Positions 11,356-22,412 of a stretch of 64,000 nt of DNA are shown here, in pieces. Position numbers and translations under genes: made by a program. Each line of letters starts with the position of its first letter. The first letter of the stretch is position 1. A model generated the notes under the pieces. It worked only from the letters and a program-made list of their open reading frames with translations. It was not told the origin of the DNA and did no database searches. Source of the DNA: Gambelia wislizenii (Eukaryota; Chordata; Lepidosauria; Squamata; Crotaphytidae); assembly GCA_030847615.1 (NCBI GenBank), contig JAUMIR010000005.1, forward strand, positions 84,168,492 to 84,232,491, given 5' to 3'.

Positions 11356-11949
11356 GGGCCCATCTACACGACAGGAAAAAATCTAAAATAGCTCATATTA
11401 TTGGCATCTCGCATCAGCAGAGACATGTCTAAACAGTTTTTCTGGCCTTGGAAACCCCCATAAGCCTCACGTTCCTGATGGTGGCTGTGAGTGATTTATA
11501 CGTGTTAGTTCTTCACCACTGCCATGTTTTTTTTTAAAGTCATCCCAGGGTGTGATAGAGCAATTCTCCAATTTTATAAGAAAGCAAAACAGAAAATCTT
11601 GATCCTTTTTATCGCCTTAGCGAGTGATTGCTAAGGTGAAAATCCAACATGGTGGCAGCAGGCACGTGCCCTGCTAGCAAGCACTGCCCCCACTCTTGCC
11701 AAGCCAATTAGCTTTGTGCTTCCCTTTGAGTTGTTTTTATTGTTCTATAATCCAAACAAGCAAAAATGTGCACACGCCTCACAGTTTGTGAAAAAGTACA
11801 GGGAAATCTGCAAAAGCTTTTACTCTTTTTTTTTGCTGTTTTGCCCCCCCCCTCCATCCAAATAGTATGGATTGGTGCAGGATCCTGTTTAGACAAGTTG
11901 GATTCCCAGCAAATTCCATGAGGGGTATTTTCACCGTTTAGACGGGCCC
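11356..11949. mobile_element. Family-B inverted-repeat DNA element
   Basis: The left end GGGCCCATCTACACGACAGG is matched by the reverse complement of the right end (GGGGCCCGTCTAAACGG). The interior carries a 'GCCTTAGCGAGTGATTGC' / 'CCAACATGGTGGCAGCAGG' block like those in the copies at 2469 and 32169. No transposase frame. No convincing target duplication: flanking bases are CAT on the left and ATG on the right. Confidence 0.7.
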
Positions 11950-12149
11950 CATGTTAACACAAACTTTCTTGATTTCAGTTATTTAATAGTGGGGAATAGT
12001 AGTTTTGTTGCTGCTATTGTTAAGTAACTGGGTGTAAAAAAATGCTAGCCTGTTTCAGATCGACCAGTGGCTGCTCCCAGGTTGTGGACCTCCCTTCCAG
12101 AAGAGGCTAAGGTAGCTCCTTCCATGTTGTCCTTCTGCCAGTTGGCTAA

Positions 12150-12703
12150 GGACTTTATCAGACCAGACAAATATGGCATCATAACAATGCTAAATTAATG
12201 CAAAAGGGCACACATATCAAATGATGTTGTCCTTTTGCATTAGTGTCCTGTCCAAAACCTGTTCCTTTTTATTGATGGACCAAGCCATCAATTGATCTCC
12301 CATGGTGCTTTCTAGCTGCAATTGCTGGTGTTTGAAACCTTGCACCATTGTGCTCAGTAAATACAGTGTCAATTGTCAAAAGACTTCCAGGTGAAATCAG
12401 GATACCCAGGTATGGAACACTCTTTTTTTTAGTTTACCTCCCCAGTGTACTTGGGACTTTATGAGTGTGTTTTTGTGCTTGTGTGTACTTTTTGTGGTTT
12501 TTTAAAAAATGTATTTTTGAATTTGCCAGCAAGATTTGGAACCTGGAAGTAAACTGAGCTGTTTGAGCTCTGTTTCTGCTGGGGCCACCTTTCTGATGTG
12601 ACTCAAGGTAAGTCCAGTGGGGGGGGGGTCCTTTGGCCATCATAAAAATCTTTAAAAATGTGCTGGTAAAAGAACGTTTATGGGGGGTGGTATGATAAAG
12701 TCC
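12150..12703 (-). mobile_element. Family-A DNA element with 3-bp target duplication (TAA)
   Basis: The ends read GGACTTTATCAGAC and, at the right, TATGATAAAGTCC. TAA flanks both sides exactly (12147-12149 and 12704-12706). The interior, in the opposite orientation to the 13580 copy, has the family block 'GGTATGGAACACTC', 'CCCCAGTGTACTTGGGAC', and 'GTGTGTTTTTGTGC'. A three-base target duplication with short inverted repeats fits the PIF/Harbinger superfamily, but no transposase is present here. Strand is arbitrary, set relative to the other copies. Confidence 0.8.
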
Positions 12704-12706
12704 TAA

Positions 12707-13576
12707 GATGCTTCCACCCCATCCCACCACACCACAGCTAGCTTTTCCAAGCAGGTTTGAAGACTAGGCACTAAGGAAGCAGCTTTTAATGGATAGGTGC
12801 TATACTTTTTCTATTCCTTTCTCAATGTGTTTTTTTTTCTTTTAAATTTAGGGTTTTTCCTTTTAATTCAGTTGTCTTAAAAATACAATAACTTCTTTAA
12901 TTGTGTTTTAATATTATAACTTTTTAGTTCTATTTGGGAATCTTTATATATATATATATATATAGTGATTGGGTCCCAGAATTGAAAGGAAAGCGGATTA
13001 TAAAATGAATGAATTAATCAATCAATTCCAGTCTACCTTCTGTCCAACTCTGGTCTTTCTCAGCGTCAAGTATGTTGTTATATACCCAATGTGACTGGGT
13101 ATGTGAAGCCACAATATCATCATATTTCTTTTAACTATGTGGTCCCTTATTGTCTAGGATCATACCATGAAAATAATTATCTGAAGTAAATATATGTGTT
13201 AAATATATGTGTGTATAGTAAAAAAGCAAAAATTGATCAGGTGTTGGATCCTCAAATTTGCTTCAAGGAGGTAATTATGAAAGGTCACTTTCATGTCTCC
13301 TCATCCTATCTGAAGCTCCCTATGTCCCCCCTCCCACAAAGCCCCTGTGGTCACTCAGCAGGGAGTAGGACAGGCTCTACAGTGGTAGATGGGGGAGAGT
13401 GGAATTGTCTAAATTTAAATATTAAATCCCATGAAAATGTAGGATAGCACTAATTTGATATCATTCCAGGCACCTTTCTCTCTATAGTCTACTTTTAGTA
13501 TCAATAAATAAATTAATAGCTATTTCATTCCTGGAATTCTTCCTTATGAATGAGAAATTGATCATATCTCTATGTC
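12707..13576. other. Mostly unassigned; possible L2-like tail near 12965-13022
   Basis: A (TA)n run at about 12947-12963 is followed by 'AGCGGATTATAAAATGAATG', which vaguely resembles an L2-type 3' tail. The rest has no recognised content. Confidence 0.35.
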
Positions 13577-13579
13577 ATA

Positions 13580-14189
13580 GGAGATTATCAGACAGGAATG
13601 AAAAAAAAGCGTTCCTGTCCCACAATCTCCTTTCCTGCCCCTCTCCTGTCCCTGTCCTGGCATGATAACCCCAAGTTTTAGACCTACCTCTTTCTCACTC
13701 GCCCAATAACCCAGGAGTGGATGGAGCTTGAAGGGAGCCCCATTCACTTCCTGGTTTGAAATCCTGGCCGCTCTTGCAAGAGGATGAGCGTGCGGGAAAT
13801 TAAAAAATAAAAAGCAAAATAAACATCCAAAACTGATAGCAAGCACAAAAACACACTTTTAAAAAAGTAACCCAGGGAGGGTACAAAAAAAAATGTATGT
13901 CACTTACCTCGATGTCCCAATTGCACCCAGAAGTGTTCTGGCATGGGCCTCCCAGTAATGCTAGCATCGGACCAGCATAACGGGGCACAGTTTCACTCAC
14001 ACGTCATTCCATGACAGAAACAAAACGGAAGATATATTGAGGCTTAGCCCATCAATAAAAAGCAGCACTTGTGGAACGGCAGCAGTATGGGAGCATGGCA
14101 AGGGGGTAACGACGTCATCTGAAATGCAAGCCCTTTTGTGGTCTCCTGGCATCCTTGTCACACCATATTTAGAGGGTCTGAAAATCTCC
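13580..14189 (+). mobile_element. Family-A DNA element with 3-bp target duplication (ATA)
   Basis: The left end is GGAGATTATCAGACAGG. The right end GTCTGAAAATCTCC is its complement with one change. ATA flanks both sides (13577-13579 and 14190-14192). The internal order is shared with 56732 and with the middle layer at 48357: 'GAAATCCTGGCCGCTC', 'GCGTGCGGGAAAT', 'AGTAACCCAGGGAGG', 'CTTACCTCGATGTCCC' and 'GAAGTGTTCTGGCATGG'. No transposase. Confidence 0.8.
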
Positions 14190-14192
14190 ATA

Positions 14193-15089
14193 GTCGACTT
14201 GGTACAATAGCTTCCACTCTCTAATCTGTTTAAACTTTTATTATTAACTTTGAATGAAAACTACTATTTGTTATGTAGCCATATTTCTTCTTTTTCTTTT
14301 TTTAATCTCCATTTTCTTCACTAATAGCCAAAAAAAAAAAAGAAGAAGAAGAAGAAGAAGAAGAAGAAGAAGAAGAAGAAGAAAGAAGGAAGGAAGGAAG
14401 AAGAGTTGCAATTTAAAGCTTTGAGCATATATTTTCTGAGCTTCTTAATTGGTTGTCCTAAATAGAATGCAATCTAGAGATAACTGTGTATTAAGATTAG
14501 ACATATTTGTATAACTTTTAAGGCTATTAAGGCTGTTTAATCCTTATGAGTGACATCAATATGGACCCAATTAGCACAGTTTGCAGCCACTTCATAATTC
14601 AAAAGAATGTGATCATTCAGCTGGAAGCACGTTTGACAGAAACTCCATAGTCATGAAGGTAAAAGCTTGCAAAATCACCCACTAGGATGGAGAAGCTGTC
14701 ACTCTTCCATCAGTGCTGTTGAATACTAATGTCAAGGTCAGAATAGTGTAATTTTAGGCTGCCAAAATATTGCTAGATCTGATACAGTAGTAAATGCTTA
14801 AGAAAGTAAAGTTTGATAAACTTTTGCTATAAAGTTTGTTATGCATGTTTCCACACCTATGCAGAATACAAGAGGAGACAAAACTTTTTTTAAAAAAAAA
14901 ATCATGTCTTATTACATACCTAAAATGCTACAGCTCAGTAAACACTTTAGAAAATAAGCCCTATTACATAAAAGGACTGTAAAATACTGTATCCATTATA
15001 TGATAAATTAATTTGATAACTTCCCAAATATTTAAGACAGTGTGAAAATGTGCAGGTTTAAAAAGACAACTGTGAAGAATTTTTATACA
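14193..15089. other. Unassigned DNA with a purine microsatellite
   Basis: Apart from the (GAA)n tract listed separately nothing is recognised. Confidence 0.4.
14330..14404. repeat. A-run followed by (GAA)n/(GGAA)n
   Basis: An A-run grades into about 14 GAA units and then GGAA units. Long GAA:TTC tracts can form triplex or sticky DNA; that is general knowledge and is not shown here. Confidence 0.95.
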
Positions 15090-15303
15090 ATCAATACGTT
15101 CTAAGACACACACACCCATGGATACCTGAAACTACAGATAATAGTGAAGCCTATATTTTGGCTATGCTTGGGCTGGAAGCATACCATAAAATTTCACTGG
15201 AGGACCTAGAAAGGCCCACAAACATTTCTGGAAGGGGGGATATTGTTTTGAGCATGATTAAGTGAAACGATGGATATCAGGTCCGTGGATAAGGGGAGCA
15301 AAC
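15090..15303. mobile_element. Degenerate Tigger-like element
   Basis: The interior shows the family phrases CCCATGGATACCTGAAAC, 'GATAATAGTGAAGCC', 'GGACCTAGAAAGGCCC' and 'GTGAAACGATGGATATC'. All are shared with 1816-2035 and 15468-15720. The terminal inverted repeats have decayed, so the boundaries are approximate. Confidence 0.6.
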
Positions 15304-15467
15304 TGTGCCTCTTTTAATAGCACTTTTCTTAGCACTCTTCAGTCCTAAATCTATTAATTCTCACAAGTAATAACACTTCCCCACTGCACACCCACATCCA
15401 CATCTCCATAAGCTTTTGGTGAGATCCCACACAGTGAAGAAGTGTTTTATTTTCATATTTATATATA

Positions 15468-15720
15468 CAGTAGGACCCCTGTATCTGCAGGGGATTGGTT
15501 TAAGGGGGGCCCATGGATACCAGAAACCATGGATAATAGCTAACACCCTTGAAAATAATGGGACTTCTAGTTTAAAATACCATAGAGTTGCTTCAGAAGA
15601 CCTAGAAAATGGCTAAAGAGGACACATTTCTAGGAAGACTCTATGGCAGCTGTGCTGAAACTGAAACAGCAGATAACTGAATCAGTGGATAATGAATCAG
15701 CGGATACGGGGGTCCTACTG
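15468..15720. mobile_element. Tigger-like non-autonomous element, intact ends
   Basis: 253 bp. The left end is CAGTAGGACCCCTGTATC, and the reverse complement of the right end is CAGTAGGACCCCCGTATCC. TA lies on both sides (15466-15467 and 15721-15722). CAG-type inverted repeats with TA target duplications are diagnostic of the Tc1/mariner group, and this sequence style resembles vertebrate Tigger elements. No transposase. A truncated sister copy is at 50395. Confidence 0.9.
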
Positions 15721-15722
15721 TA

Positions 15723-17187
15723 ATATCATTGCTTGGTGTTCATTCTGAAAACATCTAATTTTGCAGGACCATTAAATCAAAATGGCAGTGTGTTCAAGTG
15801 CCAGAAAAAGACACACTAATATGGCATACGCTTAGCAAGAATGCAATTAGATGTTACATATTAAAGACTTTAAGATCTAGTTTTATTGTTGCTAATTTCA
15901 GCAGGTGCAGTTTTTTAATCCTACAGCCATGAAGTTATAGTTTGCTGGAAGTTTTTATTGTATTGTAGTTTGTCTTCAGTGTTTAATTTAATTTAATTTT
16001 TTTACTTGCATTCTTACTGATTATGTTATGGGGGTTAAGATATTTTTGTAATGCACTCTGGATATTTATATGTATTTATATTATTTTATTGTCATCAAAG
16101 AAAGAACATATACATTAAAATATACAAGAGACAAAGCAGATTCACAAAAACTCTGGATATTTTAAATTAAAGAGAAGATGATGATAATGATTTCTAACCC
16201 AAGAAACATCTGGTGCAACTTATACCATCAATTAAAAACCGAGGGAGGGAAAAGCTGACACGAGTGCATCATACCTTCCACCTGTCCCAATTTGGCAGGA
16301 ACAATCCTAATTAATCTTTTGCCATCCCACTTTTCTGGCTGCTTTTAAAATGTCCCAGTTTTTCTCTCCTCAGCTTACTTCAATTGCTGCAAAATGAGTG
16401 CAAATTGCAAAAATAGTTTGCACTCAATTAACTGAATGGACTGAGGGAAAAGGGCAGTAGGCAGCAGAGTCCTTCCCATTAGGCTCAGGCAAAAGTAAAC
16501 TGTTGCAGCCTGTCTGAACTTATGTGTTCTCCCTCATTAATATTTTTTGCCATATTTACCACACTCTGATGTTGCTTGGCCCTACATGTCCCAATTTTCA
16601 TACATAAAATGTTGGAGGGTCTGGTGCATATTCTAATGTTGTAGGCAAGGTTAGGATTTATCTGAACCCTGCTGTGAGGGAGGGTGTCAGTTAGTTTGCA
16701 AACACACACACAAACACATATTCAGCCATGCCCATTGGATTTCCACACCCTCCCCTTCCCTTATAGCATGGACTACCTCCTCAGGAAAGTACCCTCTGTG
16801 CCCCTAGGTGTGTAACTGGAATATGTTTGTTGGTCAGAATATCAGAATTAACATTCATATTTATGAAGGAAAAGTGATGATTCTTCTCTATTCTATAAAT
16901 GTGCAAGTGTTACTATTGTTGAGATTTTTCCACATTACAAAGCAGAATGTGAAGCACCTGAGAAATCCCTTTTGTGAACTGGGGAGAAGTCACTCTTTTG
17001 AATATAGCCTCATATTAGAAGCATGGCCTGAGTGCAAAACTCTCACACAATTTACTTGTAAGAAGGCTAGGCTAGAAGTATGGAATAAGATTTTGACAGA
17101 TCAGTACTTTTCCATGTCAGGAATTCTCCATTTTATTCATTGCTTATCCAAGATTAGATTGAATCCTTTCTAACAAAGCTGAAAAAC
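15723..17187. other. Unassigned DNA
   Basis: No gene recognised. The part from 16250 to 16700 reads like an old dispersed repeat, but I cannot name it. Confidence 0.4.
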
Positions 17188-17189
17188 TA

Positions 17190-17419
17190 CAGTCGTCCCT
17201 TCACATTCACTGGGGTTTGGTTCCAGGACCCCCTGTGAATACCCAAATCCATGAATACTCAAGTCCCATTATGTGCAATGGCATAGTAAAATGTTGTACC
17301 TTATTTAAGATGGCAAAAGCAAGGTTTGCTTTTTGGATTATTATTTTTTAAAGAATATTTTCAAGCTGTGAATACTTAAAACCGTGAATGTCAAATCTGT
17401 GAATGTGGATGGACAACTG
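17190..17419. mobile_element. Tigger-like non-autonomous element, CAGTCGTCC subfamily
   Basis: 230 bp. The left end is CAGTCGTCCCTTCACATTC, and the reverse complement of the right end is CAGTTGTCCATCCACATTC. TA flanks both ends (17188-17189, 17420-17421). The ends match the larger element at 28723-29400, so both belong to one subfamily. Confidence 0.9.
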
Positions 17420-17421
17420 TA

Positions 17422-18006
17422 TGTCCTTATCTGATATAATTTAGAAAAAATGGTCCATGAATTCTAATCAGTCATTACCACATGGGAGATATTCTAGGAA
17501 TAACACAGTAATTTCTAACTGTGGGAAAACCATATATTTTGTTCATTTATTCAGAATTTCTTCAACGCATAAAGGAAAAGAAGCCAGATTTTAATACAAA
17601 TTAAAACCTGAAGGTGGCTTTTGTTGTAGTTGTTGAGTCTACCTCCATCCTACACACACACACACACCTCGCCGTAAAATGCTTCCTTGGTTTTTGATTG
17701 ATTTTACATTGCATGAATATGTCAATGAGAAGTTGCAAAGAATACCTCAGTAGGATTGCTTTTCATATTCACATATAGCTTTGAAATATGTCTAAAATGA
17801 CATGTTTGCAGTAAAATATACATGGCCGGGTGAACTTTCCTGGTCTTATCTTGCGCCTCAGTAATTCTAGAACAGAAGTTGAAGTCTTTGTTCTGATAAA
17901 CTAGACACACACACACGCACACACACACATGAAATATTCAAAGCATAGCAATGTATTCTTTCTTAATCCAAGTTAGGAACGTGCTTCAGGCAAAGACCCC
18001 TATTAT
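17422..18006. other. Unassigned DNA with two short (CA)n runs
   Basis: (CA)n runs at about 17653-17667 and 17905-17929; nothing else recognised. Confidence 0.4.
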
Positions 18007-18013
18007 TCTTATG

Positions 18014-18187
18014 ACCTTTCTATTTAATATTTGTTTGGCAGAATTAATGTTGCCTAATTAAGATACTAGAAATTTTAAATGTGTAGACTCCTTTGCATAT
18101 TCATATTCTACATGAACACTGTACTCCATCTGGGTATTTTTAGGCTTTGCATTTGCAATGCTAAGAACTGTATGTATATACTGTATG
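18014..18187 (+). repeat. Left arm of a 173-bp inverted repeat
   Basis: From 18015 this arm pairs, as reverse complement, with 23297-23469 without gaps and with five mismatches by eye (about 97% identity). Just outside lie TCTTATG (18007-18013) and, on the other side, TCTTGTG (23471-23477). That is a possible seven-base target duplication with one change. It may be a long terminal inverted repeat of an unnamed DNA element, or a recent inverted duplication of local DNA. Confidence 0.9.
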
Positions 18188-19909
18188 TGCTTATCCAGAG
18201 TCAAGCAATTCAGAAGGCCATTTGCAGCTTTTTTTGACCGCATAGGGGCCACATACAGGAAGCCCCTGCTAATCTGACGGGTTAGGGTCTGTGGCCCTGT
18301 CAGAGGAATCCCTTGAAAAGTGGAAAGCAGTTTTATGTTTCGCTTGCAAATGCAAGACTGAATACTAGATGGCACCCAGTAGACTGAGAAGAAAAAGACC
18401 AGCATGCGAAATGGACTGAGATTGGAAGAGCATCCCAGGGGTCGAAAGTGTGGTACATGGCTATAATTTAGATCTATCAAAACAGCTGAACATCAAAAAA
18501 CAAGTTGTTGAAAAGTAGGGGATTTCTGTACTGAAAATAGAAGTTCCCTTCCAGTCACTATTTTTATATCTTTTAGGGCTGTTTCAGGCTTTCCCCACCT
18601 GAAACAGTAATATGTGGCCTAATTATGCATTGAAGATGTCTTATTGGCTGAAAATTGTCTTTTTGAAGTTGAAAATGTTTTTTGACTAAGAACTTTGGGA
18701 AATTCTGGGTGAATCTAGAGCTTCTTGGGGGCTACAAAGGAGACCCATAAGCTCTATACAGCCAACAGGGCACATGATTCCCAGCCCTGCTTTAAATGAA
18801 TCAGCACAATCTAACGTGCTTATGTCAGATATAATATGAAAACAGGGCTCAGTGCTTCAACCACACTTTCACTGTGGAACTGTAAAACAGCCATAACCAC
18901 TTACCGAGCCTTCTCTTTCACTCTCTTACTTGCCACAGGCTGAATCAGGCTACCCTCAAGGAGGATGGGACCCATCAAAAATTGGAATCACTATACTCAA
19001 AGGCAGCGGATTTGCAATTAGATTTTCCTACCTTCATTTACTTGCTTCAGCCTTTCTAAATGGCTAATCTGAGATTCAATTGTAGCATGAAAAGAATATA
19101 TACTGCTAATTCTGAATAAGATTGTCCAAAAACCTTGGAAATGCTTTTAATTTCATGTTACAGACTTAAAAAGTATCTCTACTACTTGCATACCAGTAGG
19201 AAAATATTTGAGAAATTTGCTCTATCTTCATTATATTTATCCTTCAGTTTCTCCACTGGTCTAAGCATTCTGTACCAAAGGTTACCTACTTAAAGTGAAT
19301 CACCAGTGTTGTGGTTTTGAATCCAGAGCTTGGAGGCCTCCTGTTACAGAGTAATGATAACCTACTGTATAATTGGTTCCTTTTTTGAAGTAATGAGAGC
19401 AAACACCAGGACTTTTCAGACAGAGGAAACAAGTCCCCACAACACAAGAGCAGAGGTTTTCTTTGTTATACTTTATGGAGGCTGCAGCCACCCCCTATCC
19501 TCCACTAACCCCTTTCTTTAAAAACAAATACTATCCATGCATATTCTGGGTGGGTTCTTCACCATGCACAATAGTCCTGTTCCATTTAAGCAACCTTAAC
19601 TCTTCCTTCCAGCTCTTTTTAAAATACAAAATCCAAACTATGTGTCACTTGTGTGGTTTATTTACCATTGTAACATTGTTCTAGGAAGTGTCCCAGAAAT
19701 TCTAATGGTTTAGTATCTTAGTATGCACCCCTAGAGCTATTCTGTTAAAGTAGGGGTGGGCAAAATGGACTTCTGGTCACTGTTGGTCTTCTTTTATTGT
19801 TCCCATCCTTTGGCATTTTGAACAATTTTTATGGCACTGAGAGGTCCCAGTGTTTTTAAAAAATAAAGCCCCCTAAATCCTCCACAACCCCTGCAGTATA
19901 TGTCCCTAC
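18188..19909. other. Spacer between inverted arms; no gene recognised
   Basis: About 1.7 kb of unassigned sequence. If the arms are transposon ends this would be the element body, but no transposase-like frame is visible on either strand. The longest frame overlaps the left arm and has no recognisable motif. Confidence 0.45.
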
Positions 19910-19928
19910 CATGGCATACAGTATATAC

Positions 19929-19930
<2 letters not shown>
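19910..19930. repeat. Left copy of a ~20-bp direct repeat flanking the LINE cluster
   Basis: CATGGCATACAGTATATACA here recurs as CATGGCATACAATATATCCA at 23292-23312, with two differences. The repeat brackets the whole LINE cluster and lies at the inner end of the right inverted arm, so it is probably the target site duplication of the insertion. Confidence 0.65.
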
Positions 19931-19962
<32 letters not shown>

Positions 19963-19989
19963 GCACAATCCTAAATATATGTATATACA
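19931..19989. repeat. (AT)n-rich junction with a 17-bp direct repeat
   Basis: An AT/ATAC microsatellite. GCACAATCCTAAATATA occurs at about 19963 and again at 19991, so the 5' edge of the following LINE piece is duplicated across the microsatellite. Confidence 0.75.
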
Positions 19990-20520
19990 TGCACAATCCT
20001 AAATATACACTAGACTGACTATGTGACAAATGTTGCTGTCCTTGAGCAAGCAGGGATCACCACCATTGAGGCCATGATATTGAGAACACAGCTGCGCTGG
20101 GCAGGGCACATGTCTAGGATGGAGGACCATCACCTCCCAAAAATACTACTCTACAGTGAACTTGCCACAGGTCAGCGTAAGAGGGGTGCTCCAAAAAAGT
20201 GATACAAGGACTCCCTGAAACAACATCTCAGGCTCAGCCAAATTGATCACCAACAATGGTCCACCATGGCCTCACATCAGGAGGCTTGGAGACGCACTAT
20301 CCACTATGCTGCAGCCTTATTTGAGAGCTCACACTGAGCAAGTCTTGAAGAGAAACGACAACGCAGAAAGAATCACAACCTGGAATCATCACCCAAGAAA
20401 ACCTTCTGCTGTGCTTTCTGCAACCGGACATGTTTATCTCAGATTGGCCTTTTCAGTCATCAGCACACTTGCAGAAAGCACGGGAAGAGTCCTTCCTGAA
20501 TCTTCATTTGTGAAGAAAAG

Positions 20521-20524
<4 letters not shown>
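19990..20524 (+). pseudogene. RTE-like LINE 3' fragment (RT tail plus C2HC finger)
   Basis: The same region as 9085-9616. It covers the RT tail (TDYVTNVAVLEQAG, LRWAGHMSRMEDH), then ASHQEAWRRTIHYAAALFES and a C-x2-C-x12-H-x3-C finger (CAFC...HQHTC). Several stops arise at former CGA codons, for example at the K-K-R-Y-K position (GTGATACAAG). The 3' end GAAGAAAAGCCAGAGAG leads into a (GA)n tail. It is non-functional. Confidence 0.88.
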
Positions 20525-20588
<64 letters not shown>

Positions 20589-20596
20589 ATATATAC
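20525..20596. repeat. Compound microsatellite (GA)n(CA)n(TA)n
   Basis: It begins as the GA-rich 3' tail of the preceding LINE piece, passes to ACAC and then TATA, and abuts the inverted LINE 5' half. Three simple repeats in series at a breakpoint suggest slippage or end-joining at the insertion. Confidence 0.9.
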
Positions 20597-21949
20597 AATA
20601 TTCAAGTTTCGTTTGTAGGTTTGCCTGGAAGTTGTCTCTCATGGTAGCTTGTTGAAGATTGTTGACTTGGAGCCTCTTCTTTAAGATGCCACCCCTCTTA
20701 GGTTTGAACTTAAGATGAAGATTTAGTTTACATCTGACAAGGCGATGATCTGTTTGGCATTCTGCACTGGGCATCACTCGGGTATGACGGACGTAACGAA
20801 TGTCTCTCTGACGGACTAGAACATAGTCAATGAGGTGCCAATGTTTGGATCGGGGATGCATCCAGGTTGTCTTCAAGCTATCTTTCTGCTGAAAGATTGT
20901 GTTTGTAATAGTCAGCTGTTGTTCTGCACAGAACTCTAGCAGGAGGCGTCCGTTATCATTGCAATTTCCAAGACCATGCTTGCCTAAGACACCTTTCCAG
21001 GCTTCGGAGTTCTTTCCTACTCTGGCATTGAAGTCACCAAGGATAATAATTTTATCTTCTACAGGGACTTTTTGTATGAGTTGGCGTAGGTCTGTGTAGA
21101 ATTTGTCTTTCTCTACAGGGTCGGCTTGCATAGTTGGGGCATATATACTAAAGAGAACAACATGTGGGAGGCGTAAGGAAATAACGCGATCAGAGTGTCC
21201 TGTTGGCAAGGTTTCAAGTTTGGAGGCAATGGAGTTTTTAATCATAAAGCCTACTCCTGAAAGATGTTTTTCGGTTTTGGGTTTGCCAGACCAGTAAAGT
21301 GTGTAGCCGGTGCCATGTTCTTTAAGGCTGCCTTCCTCATGGAAGCGAACTTCACTAAGAGCAGCGATGTCAATATTAAGCCGTGATAGTTCAAGGGCTA
21401 TTAGGGCAGAACGACGCTCAGGCTGTCCACTATCTTCAGAGTCTTGCATGGTTCTGATGTTCCAGCATGCAAGTGTCAGTTTATTTACACCTTTGGAGGC
21501 CGGTGTGTGCCTTTGTTTCTTTGCCTTGGTTTGACCGCATCAGAAGATTCCCGTTGGCCACGGCTAGCCAACCAGGTAGTTGGGGATAAGCTTTCGTTAG
21601 GCCACCTTTTCTAGGCCCCTCTCCATATGGAGCAAGCAGTGCTCTCCTTAAAAAAGGCTGCTTGGTCATTCAGGATGCTGCCGAACAAGACTGTCATCTC
21701 CCGGGTCAGCCTCGAGCGACCAATGTCCTGAACTGCCTGCATGCAGGGTTGGGGCTGCGGCTTCCAGTGCATCTTTACACCTGCCAGTTTCGTCCCTCGC
21801 CAGTCGCTACAGGGCTTTTTTGGAGCTGGATTTGTCCTTCGAGCCTGTGCAATGGATTTTTCTGGTGGAGCGCAGCGTGCACAGAACTGGCCTCACCCTT
21901 TAAACCAGAGATTCATCTGCTGTGGCCTTGCAAGTGTGGCCTTGCAAGC
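20597..21949 (-). mobile_element. RTE-like LINE 5' half (5'UTR plus endonuclease), inverted
   Basis: On the minus strand this segment holds about 410 bp of leader (21540-21949) and then the endonuclease frame. The outer leader carries a tandem pair of the 14-mer TGTGGCCTTGCAAG on the plus strand (21921-21948). Orientation is opposite to the 3' halves on both sides. The inner break lies just past the endonuclease and the RT core is absent. Together with the sense 3' half at 22038 the arrangement matches the 5' inversion expected from twin priming. Confidence 0.85.
20612..21539 (-). CDS. LINE AP-like endonuclease domain (partial, open frame)
   Basis: An open frame of about 300 codons for the N-terminal apurinic-type endonuclease of a non-LTR retrotransposon, which nicks target DNA to prime reverse transcription. 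Counting from the ATG at 21449, the motifs are: LSEVRF at 31-36 (catalytic Glu 33), YAPT 103-106, GDFNA 138-142 (Asp and Asn), IDYVLV 207-212, and TDH 233-235 (catalytic Asp-His). Upstream, the same frame stays open back to a stop at 21540-21542 and includes LACWNIRTM, whose Asn is part of the active site. The usual first methionine is therefore probably upstream or lost. The frame runs off into microsatellite at about 20612, so the RT is missing. The motif set is complete, but the protein is a fragment. These proteins are often mis-annotated as 'craniofacial development protein 2-like'. Confidence 0.88.
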
Positions 21950-21971
21950 ATATATACAATATATATATATC

Positions 21972-22010
<39 letters not shown>

Positions 22011-22037
22011 CACACACACACACATATATATATATAC
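21950..22037. repeat. Compound, nearly palindromic microsatellite
   Basis: Runs of TA, TG, TA, CA and TA in order. The TG and CA halves are complementary around a TA core, so the tract can fold on itself. It sits exactly at the junction between the inverted LINE 5' half and the sense 3' half. Confidence 0.9.
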
Positions 22038-22412
22038 AAAAATTGACAAAGAGATCGATCACAGATTAGCAAAGGCATATAGTGCATTTGGAAGACTTTA
22101 CAAAAGAGTCTGGAGTAACAAACACCTGAGGCGAAGCACAAAAACCAGTGTGTATAGAGCCATTGTACTGTCTATTCTCCTTTATGGGTCTGAAACATGG
22201 GTCACCTATCGCCAACACTTACGACTCCTCGAACGCTTCCATCAGCGCTGTCTACGCACAATCCTAAATATACACTGGACTGACTATGTGACGAATGTTG
22301 CTGTCCTTGAGCAAGCAGGCATGACCAGCATTGAGGCCATGATATTGAGAACACAGCTGCGCTGGGCACGGCATGTTTCTAGGATGGAGGACCATCGCCT
22401 CCCCAAAATAGT
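22038..22412 (+). pseudogene. RTE-like LINE RT fragment, sense, first part
   Basis: Starts at KIDKEIDHRLAKAYSAFGRL and runs through AIVLSILLYGSETWVTYRQH to MEDHRLPKIV, open throughout. It breaks at ...CCAAAATAGT and resumes at 22892 with TAGTACTCTATGG. The two parts are one element split by the antisense copy at 22413-22891. Confidence 0.88.

Noticed and set aside
18058..18480. Minus-strand frame of 140 codons
   Set aside because: Half lies in the inverted arm and half in unassigned DNA. No motif; considered as a possible transposase fragment of the long-TIR structure but there is no DDE/DDD signature.
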